From Methanoculleus thermophilus (GTDB lineage Archaea; Halobacteriota; Methanomicrobia; Methanomicrobiales; Methanoculleaceae): a stretch of 64,000 bases of DNA. Positions 54,742 through 62,670 of this stretch are shown one piece after another (position 1 is the first letter of the stretch; every line of letters begins with the position of its first letter). The notes under the pieces were generated by a model. The model worked only from the letters and a program-made list of their open reading frames with translations, was not told the origin of the DNA and did no database searches. The stretch is from contig NZ_BCNX01000009.1 of NCBI RefSeq assembly GCF_001571405.1, positions 1-64,000 on the forward strand. The letters are read 5' to 3'. The position numbers and the translations under genes are program-made.

Positions 54742-55557
54742 CTACGGCTGCATATAGATGAGCACCGTAGAGAGCACGATGAAGGCCAGTACTCCGACAA
54801 AGAAGACGATCTCTCCGGCACCGAGAGGCTTTCGCCGGATATACAGGCTCGCGTTCGCTCCGTAGCCCCGGCAGAGCATGCTCGTGTAGGTGCGCTCGCC
54901 CTGCTCGTAGGACCGGATGAAGATCGTCCCGACCGTGTAGCCGATCTGGTGCAGCCGGTAGCGGTAGGGGAGCGTCCGGTCGAGGGGATCGAAACACCGG
55001 GTCTCCATCGCGGTCCGTATCCTGCCGAACATCTCGGCAAAGACGAATATGTAGCGGACCATCATACCGAGCGTGAGGGTGAACTCCCGCGGCAGACCAA
55101 GCCTCCCCGCGGCCTCGATCATATCCTGCATCTTTGTCGTTGACGAGAGCAGGATGATGAACGATACGCTGACGATGAACTTCACGAGGAGAATCGACGC
55201 AAACTCTACAGATTCTGCGTAGACCTCGATCCCGAAGGGAAGGGTTGCAATCGTATGAAAGGCGTCATAGTACGGATTTTTGATGAAGACCTGAAAGATA
55301 ACGAGAAAGATCCCGAACGGCAGGATGATCGCAAGCCTCTGGAGGTAGACAACCGGAGAGAGGCGGGATACAACCCAGAGTCCGGCAAAGAGAGCAAAGA
55401 AGACGGTACCGAGCTCGTAAATCCTCGTCGAGTAAGGTACGGCGACGATGGCCACAATGGCAGCGAGCGTTATAAGAAGTTTAATTCTCGCATCCAGCTG
55501 GTGGATGGGGCTTATCCTGCCAGCATGTTTCTCGATTGCATAGAGGTCGTCGATCAT
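54742..55557 (-). CDS. cbiQ: CbiQ, transmembrane T component of the Co/Ni ECF transporter
   Basis: A 271-residue membrane protein of the CbiQ family. About five or six hydrophobic helices (LLITLAAIVAIVAVPY, LAIILPFGIFLVIF, ILLVKFIVSVSFIIL and others) are seen, together with the coupling segments LLSSTTKMQDMIEAAGRLGLP and RIRTAMETRCF, in which an Ala-Arg-Gly-type motif meets the ATPase. It begins at the ATG at 55557, overlapping cbiO by four bases. It is the last gene of the cbiMN-cbiO-cbiQ operon. Confidence 0.92.
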   Translation of the reverse strand: MIDDLYAIEKHAGRISPIHQLDARIKLLITLAAIVAIVAVPYSTRIYELGTVFFALFAGLWVVSRLSPVVYLQRLAIILPFGIFLVIFQVFIKNPYYDAFHTIATLPFGIEVYAESVEFASILLVKFIVSVSFIILLSSTTKMQDMIEAAGRLGLPREFTLTLGMMVRYIFVFAEMFGRIRTAMETRCFDPLDRTLPYRYRLHQIGYTVGTIFIRSYEQGERTYTSMLCRGYGANASLYIRRKPLGAGEIVFFVGVLAFIVLSTVLIYMQP

Positions 55558-56387
55558 ACTCTTCTTGCATAGGCTTCGAGAAACGACTTCTTCGCATCCT
55601 CGTAGGTATAGGCCATCTCGATGGGAATGCCGTTCTCCTGGAGCGACCGGATCAATTTCGGTATAGGCGGTATATTGAGCCTTGTACGGGCAAGCAACTC
55701 AGACCGGGCGAAGATCTCCTCAACCGTCCCTGAGCCGACCACGCTCCCCTTATCCATCACGTAAACGAAGTCCGCCATCTCTGCAACGAGGTCGAGATGG
55801 TGTGTCGAGAAGACCACCGTCATGCCGTACTCATTGGGCAGTCGATTGATGAACTCGACAAGATCGGAGACACCCTGTGGATCGAGCCCCGCGGTCGGTT
55901 CATCAAGCACCAGCACCTGCGGCTCCATCGCGAGAATGCCCGCGATGGCCACCCGTTTCTTCTCGCCACCCGAGAGGTGGTGCGGCACGCGATCCCGCAG
56001 TTCCTCGATCCCGAGGAGATGCAGCGCCTCCTCGACGCGGTGAGCAACCGTTGTCTCGTCGAGGCCGAGGTTGGTCGGACCGAACGCGACATCCTGCTCC
56101 ACGGTCGGAGAGAAGATCTGGTCGTCGGGGTTCTGGAAGACGATCCCGACGAACTTGCGCACCTCGCGGAGGTTCTCCTTCGTGATCGGCTCGCCCCGGA
56201 CCAGCACCTCGCCGGACGTGGGTTTGAGGATGCCGTTGAAATGCTTAAAAAGGGTGCTCTTTCCGGCCCCGTTCGGCCCGATGACGGCGATGCGTGACTT
56301 TCGCTCTGCAATGAAGTTCACACTCTCGAGGGCACGAACACCGCCGTGGTAAATATGGGTGAGATCGCGGGTCTCGATCAGGTGCAT
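55554..56387 (-). CDS. cbiO: CbiO, ATPase of the Co/Ni ECF transporter
   Basis: A 277-residue ABC ATPase. Walker A is GPNGAGKST (near residues 38-46), the Q-loop is VFQNPDDQIF, the signature is LSGGEKKRVAIAGIL, and Walker B is VLVLDEPTAGLDP. FSTHHLDL holds the H-loop. This is a typical energy-coupling factor ATPase of Co/Ni systems. The gene overlaps the cbiQ start. Confidence 0.94.
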   Translation of the reverse strand: MHLIETRDLTHIYHGGVRALESVNFIAERKSRIAVIGPNGAGKSTLFKHFNGILKPTSGEVLVRGEPITKENLREVRKFVGIVFQNPDDQIFSPTVEQDVAFGPTNLGLDETTVAHRVEEALHLLGIEELRDRVPHHLSGGEKKRVAIAGILAMEPQVLVLDEPTAGLDPQGVSDLVEFINRLPNEYGMTVVFSTHHLDLVAEMADFVYVMDKGSVVGSGTVEEIFARSELLARTRLNIPPIPKLIRSLQENGIPIEMAYTYEDAKKSFLEAYARRV

Positions 56388-56417
56388 GATAGCAAAAAAT
56401 AGGAACTTTTTATGTAT

Positions 56418-56768
56418 TTAGTTATCGGGCCGTGCGGAGATCTTCGCAACACCGAGCACCAGGACGAGCATGAGGAGGGTGCCGATCACGATCGCGATCA
56501 CTTCTCCGGCCTTATCCATCCCGGGAATGCTGTAATCGGGCATGAGCGCCTCATACGTGAAGTCGTTCCCGGTCACGGCGACTACCTGCTCCTCTGCGGC
56601 GCCGGCGGCATCTTCATCGAGTTCGCTCCCCATGAAGGGTTTTGCCCCGTAGATGCTGAAGAACGCACTCTCTAGCCCGTCGGGGTCCCCTGACGCGAGG
56701 AACGGCGCGGCAACGGCGATCACGAGGGCGATCGCGATACCGATGATGACAAACTGCTTTCTCTCCAT
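56418..56768 (-). CDS. PDGLE-domain (CbiN-like) membrane protein
   Basis: A 116-residue protein with an N-terminal helix (FVIIGIAIALVIAVAAPFLA), then the signature ASGDPDGLESAFFSIYG (the PDGLE motif), and a second hydrophobic helix (AGEVIAIVIGTLLMLVLVLGVA). This two-helix arrangement matches CbiN-type components fused to or paired with CbiM. It overlaps CbiM by one base (both minus). Confidence 0.88.
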   Translation of the reverse strand: MERKQFVIIGIAIALVIAVAAPFLASGDPDGLESAFFSIYGAKPFMGSELDEDAAGAAEEQVVAVTGNDFTYEALMPDYSIPGMDKAGEVIAIVIGTLLMLVLVLGVAKISARPDN

Positions 56769-57406
56769 TACGCACTCACCACCGTGGGATGTTCAAGGAT
56801 GTCGGGCCGTGCCGACGCGATCAGGTAGAGAGCAACCGCGGTGATGCCTCCTTCGATGAGACCGATGACGGCGTGGTAGGTCCCCATCATGGTGAGGCCG
56901 AGTCCAAGCGGGAACGTCCCGGCGATTGCAAGTTCGACCGCACAGAGGATCGCGGAGATGAAGAGCGATGCCCAGCCGGCGATGAATGCAGCGGCATACG
57001 AGTTGCCTATTACGCCCTTAACGGCGGTATACCCGTAGTAGCCGACAAATCCGCCGACGACGCCCATGTTGACGATGTTGGCGCCCATGACGGTGATGCC
57101 GCCGTCACCGAAGATGACGCCCTGCACGAGGAGCACCAGCGTCAGGACAAAGACGCCTGCATACGGTGACCCGAGGACGATTGCCGCGAGCGCTGCGCCG
57201 ACCATGTGGCCGCTCGTTCCCCAGGGAATGGGGATGTTCAACGCCTGAATGGCGAAGATGCCTGCCGCAAGCACGGCAACCAGCGGCACCTTCTCCTCTC
57301 CCATCGAACGTCGCGCCCACCGGAGGGCGAGAGCAATGAAGATAAGGGCAATGACCCAGTAGACCAGGGCCTGTCCCATCGGTATAAGCGCGTCAGGAAT
57401 ATGCAT
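56768..57406 (-). CDS. cbiM: CbiM, substrate-binding component of the Co/Ni ECF transporter
   Basis: A 212-residue membrane protein starting MHIPDALIP, the conserved N-terminus in which His2 helps bind the metal. Other features are [26 protein letters not shown] (conserved His in a helix), [28 protein letters not shown], and a C-terminal helical region with [17 protein letters not shown]. Because LarB and methanogen enzymes need nickel, and F430/B12 need Ni or Co, either metal is possible. First gene of the operon; a palindromic operator and TATA box lie just upstream. Confidence 0.94.
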   Translation of the reverse strand: MHIPDALIPMGQALVYWVIALIFIALALRWARRSMGEEKVPLVAVLAAGIFAIQALNIPIPWGTSGHMVGAALAAIVLGSPYAGVFVLTLVLLVQGVIFGDGGITVMGANIVNMGVVGGFVGYYGYTAVKGVIGNSYAAAFIAGWASLFISAILCAVELAIAGTFPLGLGLTMMGTYHAVIGLIEGGITAVALYLIASARPDILEHPTVVSA

Positions 57407-57424
57407 GTCGCACCCTGACGAACT

Positions 57425-57452
57425 GTAATACGTTTTGATATAAAGTTATTAC
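57425..57452 (-). promoter_or_regulatory. NikR-like palindromic operator over the cbiM TATA box
   Basis: GTAATA and TATTAC are perfect inverted half-sites with a 16-base spacer. Between them, on the minus strand, lies a TATA box (TTTATATC, about 57437-57444), and transcription would begin near 57411, a few bases from the cbiM ATG at 57406. The half-site length and 16-base spacing match the layout of NikR operators (6-bp half-sites spaced by 16). The bound regulator would block TBP. The identity of the regulator is inferred. Confidence 0.6.
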
Positions 57453-57469
57453 TAAACGTGACGGGGATA

Positions 57470-58603
57470 TCAGCCGGTAAGAATCTGACGTACTCCTGAT
57501 GCGAAAAGTATGCCCATTGCCCTGGCTAATGCGGGTTTCAGGGCGAGTTTGCGGAGCAATGCACCCGGCCGATCCATATCGCCGTGCTCCACAATCGTCG
57601 CGATGAGGTCTTCGTCATTAAGGGCCCGGCAGAGGCGGTCGATCTCTTCCGGCGTCATCCTCTGCCTCATCCTAAGCGCCTTCATCCCGATATCAAGCTC
57701 TCTTCCGAAATCCTTCTTCCAGCGTCGTTCATAATCCCGGAGGCTTTCGTCGTCGAACGTCATGCGGGCCACGCAGGCCGCTGCGACTGCGGCAGCGTGC
57801 TTTGCCGACCGGACGCCGGTATAGACCCCGCCTCCCGACGTGGGTTTCGCAAACCCCGCCGCATCGCCGACGAAGAGCGCACGGTGGCCATAGGTCTGTG
57901 GCATGACCCCGAGCGGGATGACTCCGCTTACGAGGTGGAGGATATTATCCCCGTATCGGGCGATGAACCGATCGAAGTGGTCCTTTGCCTGCTCCCGTGC
58001 GCAGAGCCCGACGCGTGCCCGGGTCTCCGACACCGGGATCACCCACCCGAAGAAGTCAGGGGAGGCGTTGGGGTGCAGTTCCACATAGCGCGGGTCCATC
58101 TCATGCGGCACCTCCGCCTGCACCCCGGCGAGGTAGGTCTCCGCTCGCTGCAGACCGAGCATTCGGGCGATGGAACTGCGCGGGCCGTCGGCGGCGATCA
58201 GGAGGCGGAAGGGAATCTCCTCGCGCCCGCAAACCCCGCGGGCGAGAAGCGTGGTGCCCCGGATGCCGCAGGCGCTGGTCTTCAAGCAAAACTCCGCTCC
58301 CGCGTTCGCTGCATTCTCCGCCATCTCCCGATCGAGGAGACACCGATCCACGACGTACGCCTTCGTGACCCCCGCGTCGAAGAGGAGTTCCCCGCCAAGA
58401 CCGGAGAACATCCGGGCGCCGGTCACCTCGTTCAAGACCGACCTCTTCGAGACGTCGCACTCCGCAAACGCGGACGCGGAGAGGAGGCCCGCGCACTGAA
58501 CGGGGTACCCGATCGTTCCATGCTCCTCGATGCAGAGCGTTGAAAGCCCCTCCTCAGCACAGGCCCGCGCGGCAGCACTCCCGGCGGGGCCTGCGCCAAC
58601 CAC
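57470..58603 (-). CDS. Geranylgeranyl-reductase-family flavoprotein
   Basis: A 377-residue FAD-dependent oxidoreductase of the family that saturates archaeal geranylgeranyl chains. The dinucleotide-binding GAGPAGSAAARA is at residues 3-14, the family motif YPVQCAGLLS follows (C at about 37), ADGPRSSIARMLGL is the second FAD contact, and LFVGDAAGFAKPTSGGGVYTG is the GD motif. The only canonical start in this frame between the upstream stop and the domain is GTG at 58603. Residues DVVV, the usual first strand, are encoded further upstream without an ATG. See findings. Confidence 0.85.
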   Translation of the reverse strand: MVGAGPAGSAAARACAEEGLSTLCIEEHGTIGYPVQCAGLLSASAFAECDVSKRSVLNEVTGARMFSGLGGELLFDAGVTKAYVVDRCLLDREMAENAANAGAEFCLKTSACGIRGTTLLARGVCGREEIPFRLLIAADGPRSSIARMLGLQRAETYLAGVQAEVPHEMDPRYVELHPNASPDFFGWVIPVSETRARVGLCAREQAKDHFDRFIARYGDNILHLVSGVIPLGVMPQTYGHRALFVGDAAGFAKPTSGGGVYTGVRSAKHAAAVAAACVARMTFDDESLRDYERRWKKDFGRELDIGMKALRMRQRMTPEEIDRLCRALNDEDLIATIVEHGDMDRPGALLRKLALKPALARAMGILFASGVRQILTG

Positions 58604-58808
58604 AACTACATCCCAGATCAGATTACCATGCCTCGCAGACGTGGGTTTCCGGCGACCGGGTGCGTGTGTTCAGGCCGGCACCTGGTTCCTGACAATAATA
58701 GACCTATGGAGGCATAAAATGGGGTGGATGAGAGGTACTTATAGTCGTACGGCCGGTCTTCGGATTGGACAGATAAGGCATCCATTGGACTTCCAACAAC
58801 AGCCATCT

Positions 58809-59155
58809 CATGAGGTTTTGTTCTTCAGAGTGTTGACTCACACTTGAGTTTGCTTGTTTTGTCTGTTCCTAATTGTGCAACCTGTCGGGTCTAGTTCAAA
58901 AATTTGAGGGATAGGTAGTTCCAGAGCATATTTGCTTTAAATCAGAACGGTGAATGCGCCCACAAAACCCCTTGCACTGGACCGTGGGGGAATCGCCATG
59001 GGGGGTGGGGCTGACGGGGAGTGCGACGGTCCGAAGGACCGGAGCTCGAGCACCGGTAGGTGCGAGGGGGGCACGCCCCCCTCCCCTGTCCCCACCCCCC
59101 AGATACGATGCCCCATGGAAAGCCGTGCACACACTCTTAAGAACAAAACCTCATG
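58809..59155 (+). mobile_element. Roughly 350-bp element with 25-bp inverted ends, MITE-like
   Basis: The 25-base segment at 58809-58833 and the reverse complement of 59131-59155 match at 24 of 25 positions. They bound 347 bases that contain no convincing gene but do contain the second three-hairpin element. A TATA-like TTTAAA at 58936-58941 lies inside. No transposase is present, so mobilisation in trans, if any, is assumed. The 205 bases before it (58604-58808) and 204 bases after it (59156-59359) show no gene or clear regulatory site, apart from promoter DNA for the flanking genes. Confidence 0.5.
58996..59105 (+). ncRNA. Three-hairpin structured element, copy B
   Basis: H1 is CGGTCC-GAA-GGACCG (59027-59041), H2 is GCACC-GGTA-GGTGC (59050-59063), and H3 is a six-base G/C stem with a CACG loop (59066-59081). 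H1 and H2 are 8 bases apart, as in copy A at 38991. An outer stem closes them: GGGGGGTGGGG (59000-59010) pairs with CCCCACCCCCC (59090-59100). Relative to copy A the H1 stem has three double changes that preserve pairing. A promoter-like TTTAAA at 58936-58941 suggests a plus-strand transcript starting near 58965. The class is unknown. Confidence 0.5.
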
Positions 59156-59359
59156 GATGGGCTCCGGTTTTTAGACCAGATCCAATATGCAACACACCCC
59201 GGGACAGAGCAGGAACACCCGAGTGTGAGTCACGCCGAATACCTAATTTTTCGTCCTATCGTGCCCCCCAGCATTCAGATCAACGATACCAGTAGCACCT
59301 GCCGCCCCCTGCCCCCATTAGCTGCATATTTGACGGATCATGCCCCAGGTAGTACCGAA

Positions 59360-59722
59360 ATGCCGGAAGAACGGGAGTTTAAGTGGAAGCAGTGTCTGGT
59401 CGTGCGCGCCGACATCAAGATGAGTTGCGGCAAGAAGTGTGCGCAGATCGCCCACGCCGCCGTCAGCGCCTACGAGAAGGCCGATAAGATCGCAAAGAAG
59501 GCCTGGCTCGACGAAGGGCAGAAGAAAGTGGTGCTGAAGGTGCAAAATGAGCGGCAGCTCTTTGAACTCAAGACGATCGCAGAGCAGGCGGGCATCCCCG
59601 CCTCGATCATCCAGGACGCCGGGTTGACCGAGATCCCGCCGGGGACCGTGACGGCGCTCGGTCTTGGACCCGCTCGTTCCGAAGACCTCGACCGGATCAC
59701 CGGCGACCTCTCCCTGCTATGA
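59360..59722 (+). CDS. pth2: Peptidyl-tRNA hydrolase, archaeal type (Pth2)
   Basis: A 120-residue Pth2 that releases tRNA from peptidyl-tRNA. The family motif CLVVRADIKMSCGKKCAQIAHAAVSAYEKA, with its Lys and His, is complete. The VVLKVQNERQLFELKTIAEQAGI stretch and the C-terminal IQDAGLTEIPPGTVTALGLGPA are typical. The ATG at 59360 (MPEEREFKWKQ) is preferred to a longer upstream reading. The stop overlaps the ATG of truD (ATGA), so the pair is co-translated. Confidence 0.95.
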   Translation: MPEEREFKWKQCLVVRADIKMSCGKKCAQIAHAAVSAYEKADKIAKKAWLDEGQKKVVLKVQNERQLFELKTIAEQAGIPASIIQDAGLTEIPPGTVTALGLGPARSEDLDRITGDLSLL

Positions 59723-60990
59723 TGCCCTCACCCTATCCCCTTGAGAAAGACCTCGGGATGCGCTATTACGCATCCGACTCCCCCGGTATCGGGGGGCGGC
59801 TCCGTTCAAGCCCCGAAGACTTCGTCGTCGAAGAACTTCCGCTTCCCATCAGCGACCCGAACGGACCATACCTCATCTGCCGGCTCACCAAGAAGAACTG
59901 GGAACTCCAGCAGGCGGTCAAAGAGATTGCTAAGCACCTCGGGATCAGCCACCGGCGGATCGCCTGGGCGGGGACCAAGGACAAGAACGCGGTGACCACC
60001 CAGTTCATATCGATCTACGATGTCACGCCCGAAGCGGTCGGGCTGGTGCGCATCAAAGATATCTTGCTTGAGGTCGTGGGCCGGTCGCAGCATCCGCTCA
60101 GCCTCGGAGATCTTGCGGGCAACCGGTTCGATATCGTTATCCGGGACTGTAACCCGGAGGAACTTGCTAAACGTGTCCAGGCGGCCACAGAGGCGGTATC
60201 CGCCGGGGTGCCAAACTACTACGGGCTCCAGCGATTCGGCGTCGTCCGGCCGGTCACTCATATCGTCGGTGAGGAGATCCTCAAGGGCAATTACGAGGGC
60301 GCCGTGGTCACGTACATCGGCCGGACGTATCCCCTCGAGACGGAGACGGCGCAACGGGCCAGGCGCAATTTTGCAGAGACCCGCGATGCACGGGCGGCGC
60401 TCGCCGACCTTCCCATCCAGATGACGTACGAGCGGGCGATGGCAAACCACCTCGTCGCGAACCCCGGCGACTACGCCGGCGCGCTCCGGGTTCTTCCGCC
60501 AAAACTCCTCTCGCTCCTCGTAAGCGCGTTCCAGTCGTATCTCTTCAACTGCGCGCTCTCCTCCCGCATCGATGCAGGCTTCTCGCTCACCGAGCCGGAG
60601 GTCGGCGACCGTCTCCTCTTTGCAAACGGCCGCGAGGATATCGTCTCGTCGCGGAACCGGCAGGCGGCTCTCATGCAGATCCGCCGCGGCCGGTGCCGGA
60701 TTGCCCTATTCATTCCGGGTTCCGAACCGATGGCATCGCACGGTCCGATGGATGAGATCATGCAGGATCTGATGGAGAAGTCGGGGATCACTGCAGAAGA
60801 CTTCGAGCGTGCCTCCCGGTTCGTGGAGACCAAGTTCGCCGGAACTCTCCGGGCGATCAGTCTCTCTGCGGATGTTCAGGCTGATATATCCGGTGAGAGT
60901 GTCCGGCTCCGGTTTACCCTCCCCCCCGGCCACTACGCGACGACGGTCTGCCGGGAGTTTATGAAGGCGGATCCCTACGTGATGATCTGA
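59719..60990 (+). CDS. truD: tRNA pseudouridine synthase TruD
   Basis: TruD makes pseudouridine 13 in tRNA. The 423-residue protein begins with FVVEELPLPISDPNGPYL, followed by the catalytic Asp in WAGTKDKNAVTTQ (about residue 93). The conserved GVPNYYGLQRFG and the insertion-domain region NYEGAVVTYIGRTYPLETET follow, then a C-terminal FTLPPGHYATTVCREFMK block. Full length for the family. It is co-translated with pth2 and followed by an unrelated minus-strand gene. Confidence 0.93.
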   Translation: MMPSPYPLEKDLGMRYYASDSPGIGGRLRSSPEDFVVEELPLPISDPNGPYLICRLTKKNWELQQAVKEIAKHLGISHRRIAWAGTKDKNAVTTQFISIYDVTPEAVGLVRIKDILLEVVGRSQHPLSLGDLAGNRFDIVIRDCNPEELAKRVQAATEAVSAGVPNYYGLQRFGVVRPVTHIVGEEILKGNYEGAVVTYIGRTYPLETETAQRARRNFAETRDARAALADLPIQMTYERAMANHLVANPGDYAGALRVLPPKLLSLLVSAFQSYLFNCALSSRIDAGFSLTEPEVGDRLLFANGREDIVSSRNRQAALMQIRRGRCRIALFIPGSEPMASHGPMDEIMQDLMEKSGITAEDFERASRFVETKFAGTLRAISLSADVQADISGESVRLRFTLPPGHYATTVCREFMKADPYVMI

Positions 60991-61071
60991 GACGCAAAGG
61001 CAGGTTCCGGATCAGATCATTCACTCCCCCGGCGATATGAAGGGGCACTCAAGAGGGCAAGTGAAAAATGG

Positions 61072-61764
61072 TTATTCTTCGGGACCGTCTCTGTAGAGTA
61101 CGTCCCACTCGGTGACCAGGTTGCTCCCGCACATGAAGTGGCGCTTCAGGGCGAGCCGGATCATCTCTTTTTCAGTCTCGATGTGCATGCCGCCGACGAG
61201 CGACGGGGTATCGGCACCGCCGACGATGAACGGCAGGTGGATCAGGCGAATCTCGTCGACAAGGTGATGGTTCAGCATGGACCAGTTCAGCGTTGGTCCA
61301 CCTTCGATCATCATCCGGCGGACACCGTAATCCCTCTTAAGGATCCGCATCAGTTCGGGCAGGTCGATCTCGTTTTCTCCGGCAACGACGAGATCGACTC
61401 CGGTCTCCCGGAGACGGGCAACATTTTCCGCCGGCGCGGCCTTGCTGACCGCGATGACCGTCCGCGCGTCCGGTCCGAGCACGTTTGCATTCGGTGGGAG
61501 ATCGGCCCGGCTGCACGGAATAACGCGGAGCGGATTCTTCCCCTCCACCAGCCGAACTGTCAGGAAGGAGTTATCGATCCGGATAGTGTTTGCTCCGACC
61601 ATGATGGCATCGCATGCTGCCCGGGTCTGGTGAAGAAGAATCTCGGTCTCGGGTGCCATGTATTTCATAAGGATCTTGCTGGAGGCCCCGCGCTTCAGGG
61701 TGAGCTTCCCGTCGACGGTGATCTCCGACATCATAAGAACGTGCGGCCTGTCGTATTCAGCCAT
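61072..61764 (-). CDS. 2,5-diamino-6-ribosylamino-pyrimidinone 5'-phosphate reductase
   Basis: A 230-residue NADPH-dependent reductase of the RibD C-terminal family that archaea use in riboflavin and F420 biosynthesis. The patterns are MSEITVDGKLTLKRG at the N-terminus, AIMVGANTIRIDNSFLTVRL, and in the C-terminal half MMIEGGPTLNWSML and HLPFIVGGADTPSLVGG. All lie in the fold's order. The ATG at 61764 is used. No other riboflavin gene is in the window; a divergent promoter is shared with the next gene over the 142-base gap. Confidence 0.9.
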   Translation of the reverse strand: MAEYDRPHVLMMSEITVDGKLTLKRGASSKILMKYMAPETEILLHQTRAACDAIMVGANTIRIDNSFLTVRLVEGKNPLRVIPCSRADLPPNANVLGPDARTVIAVSKAAPAENVARLRETGVDLVVAGENEIDLPELMRILKRDYGVRRMMIEGGPTLNWSMLNHHLVDEIRLIHLPFIVGGADTPSLVGGMHIETEKEMIRLALKRHFMCGSNLVTEWDVLYRDGPEE

Positions 61765-61906
61765 TGGATCTCCTTCCCACAGATCTATCTAACGGGAGCA
61801 TTTATGAATCTGGTGATTTTGGAGCGTATGCGCCATTCAGAGGGGATGTTGCCCCTCTGCCGGAGGCAGCAAAGGTTAAACTCTTACAGACTGATAAAAA
61901 TATGCG

Positions 61907-62539
61907 ATGAATATAACCTCTCTACGGCCGAAATTCATCAAATATACTGAGCCTATCGCGTCATTTTTTGCACGCCTGGGCGTTACCCCGAATCAGGTCT
62001 CGGCCCTCGCCCTGCTCTTTGGCTTTTTATGCGCACTTGCCTTCTCCCAACGCTATTTCCTTGCAGGCGGCCTGCTCCTGTTTGTCTCGGCGGTCCTTGA
62101 CCTGGTGGACGGCAGCGTCGCCCGAAAGAACCATACCGAGAGCAAATTTGGGGCCGTCTTCGATTGGGTTGCAGACAAATACGTCGATGCAGCGGTCATC
62201 CTCGGTGTGGGACTCTCGGGCATCCCTATCGTCAGCCACCTCATGAATCTCCCGGAGATGGCCGATTTCGGCATCGTGGGGCTGGCGCTCATCGGGTCGT
62301 TGATCAATACATTCATCAAGCCGGTGACCTACGCAGAGATCGGCTATACCGAGAGGATTGCCGGCAAGATTGAGGACCCTCTCGAAGGCGTCGGCTTCTT
62401 CGGCAGGCCCGAGACGATCCTCGTTCTGGTGCTCGGAGGCGTCACCGGCTACATCTGGGTCTCGATACTCCTCATCGCAGTCTGCACAAACATCTCTGCG
62501 ATTCAGCGGCTCTTCTACCTCTACCGGCAGTATTCCTGA
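61907..62539 (+). CDS. CDP-alcohol phosphatidyltransferase (archaetidyl transferase type)
   Basis: A 210-residue membrane enzyme. The family motif DGxxAR-x8-GxxxD-x3-D is seen as DLVDGSVAR followed by KFGAVFDWVADKYVDAA. About six hydrophobic helices flank it. These enzymes transfer a phospho-alcohol from a CDP-lipid; in archaea they make archaetidylinositol phosphate or archaetidylglycerol phosphate. The exact acceptor is not evident. The ATG at 61907 follows an AT-rich stretch; a TATA-like AAAATATG lies close upstream. Confidence 0.88.
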   Translation: MNITSLRPKFIKYTEPIASFFARLGVTPNQVSALALLFGFLCALAFSQRYFLAGGLLLFVSAVLDLVDGSVARKNHTESKFGAVFDWVADKYVDAAVILGVGLSGIPIVSHLMNLPEMADFGIVGLALIGSLINTFIKPVTYAEIGYTERIAGKIEDPLEGVGFFGRPETILVLVLGGVTGYIWVSILLIAVCTNISAIQRLFYLYRQYS

Positions 62540-62670
62540 CGGTTGAAGAGACCTGCCCCCCTCTGGACTCAATTCATCCGAATTTTGCCGCGTACGCGGC
62601 AGATAAACCCCAAAACATGGGGGCTCATCCGGGCCTCCCGCCAACGAGACCCAGATGAACCCACACGAGG

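Noticed and set aside
58950-59295. Overlapping short frames in hairpin copy B
   Set aside because: The frames differ between strands and copies, and the sequence conservation follows base pairing rather than codons.
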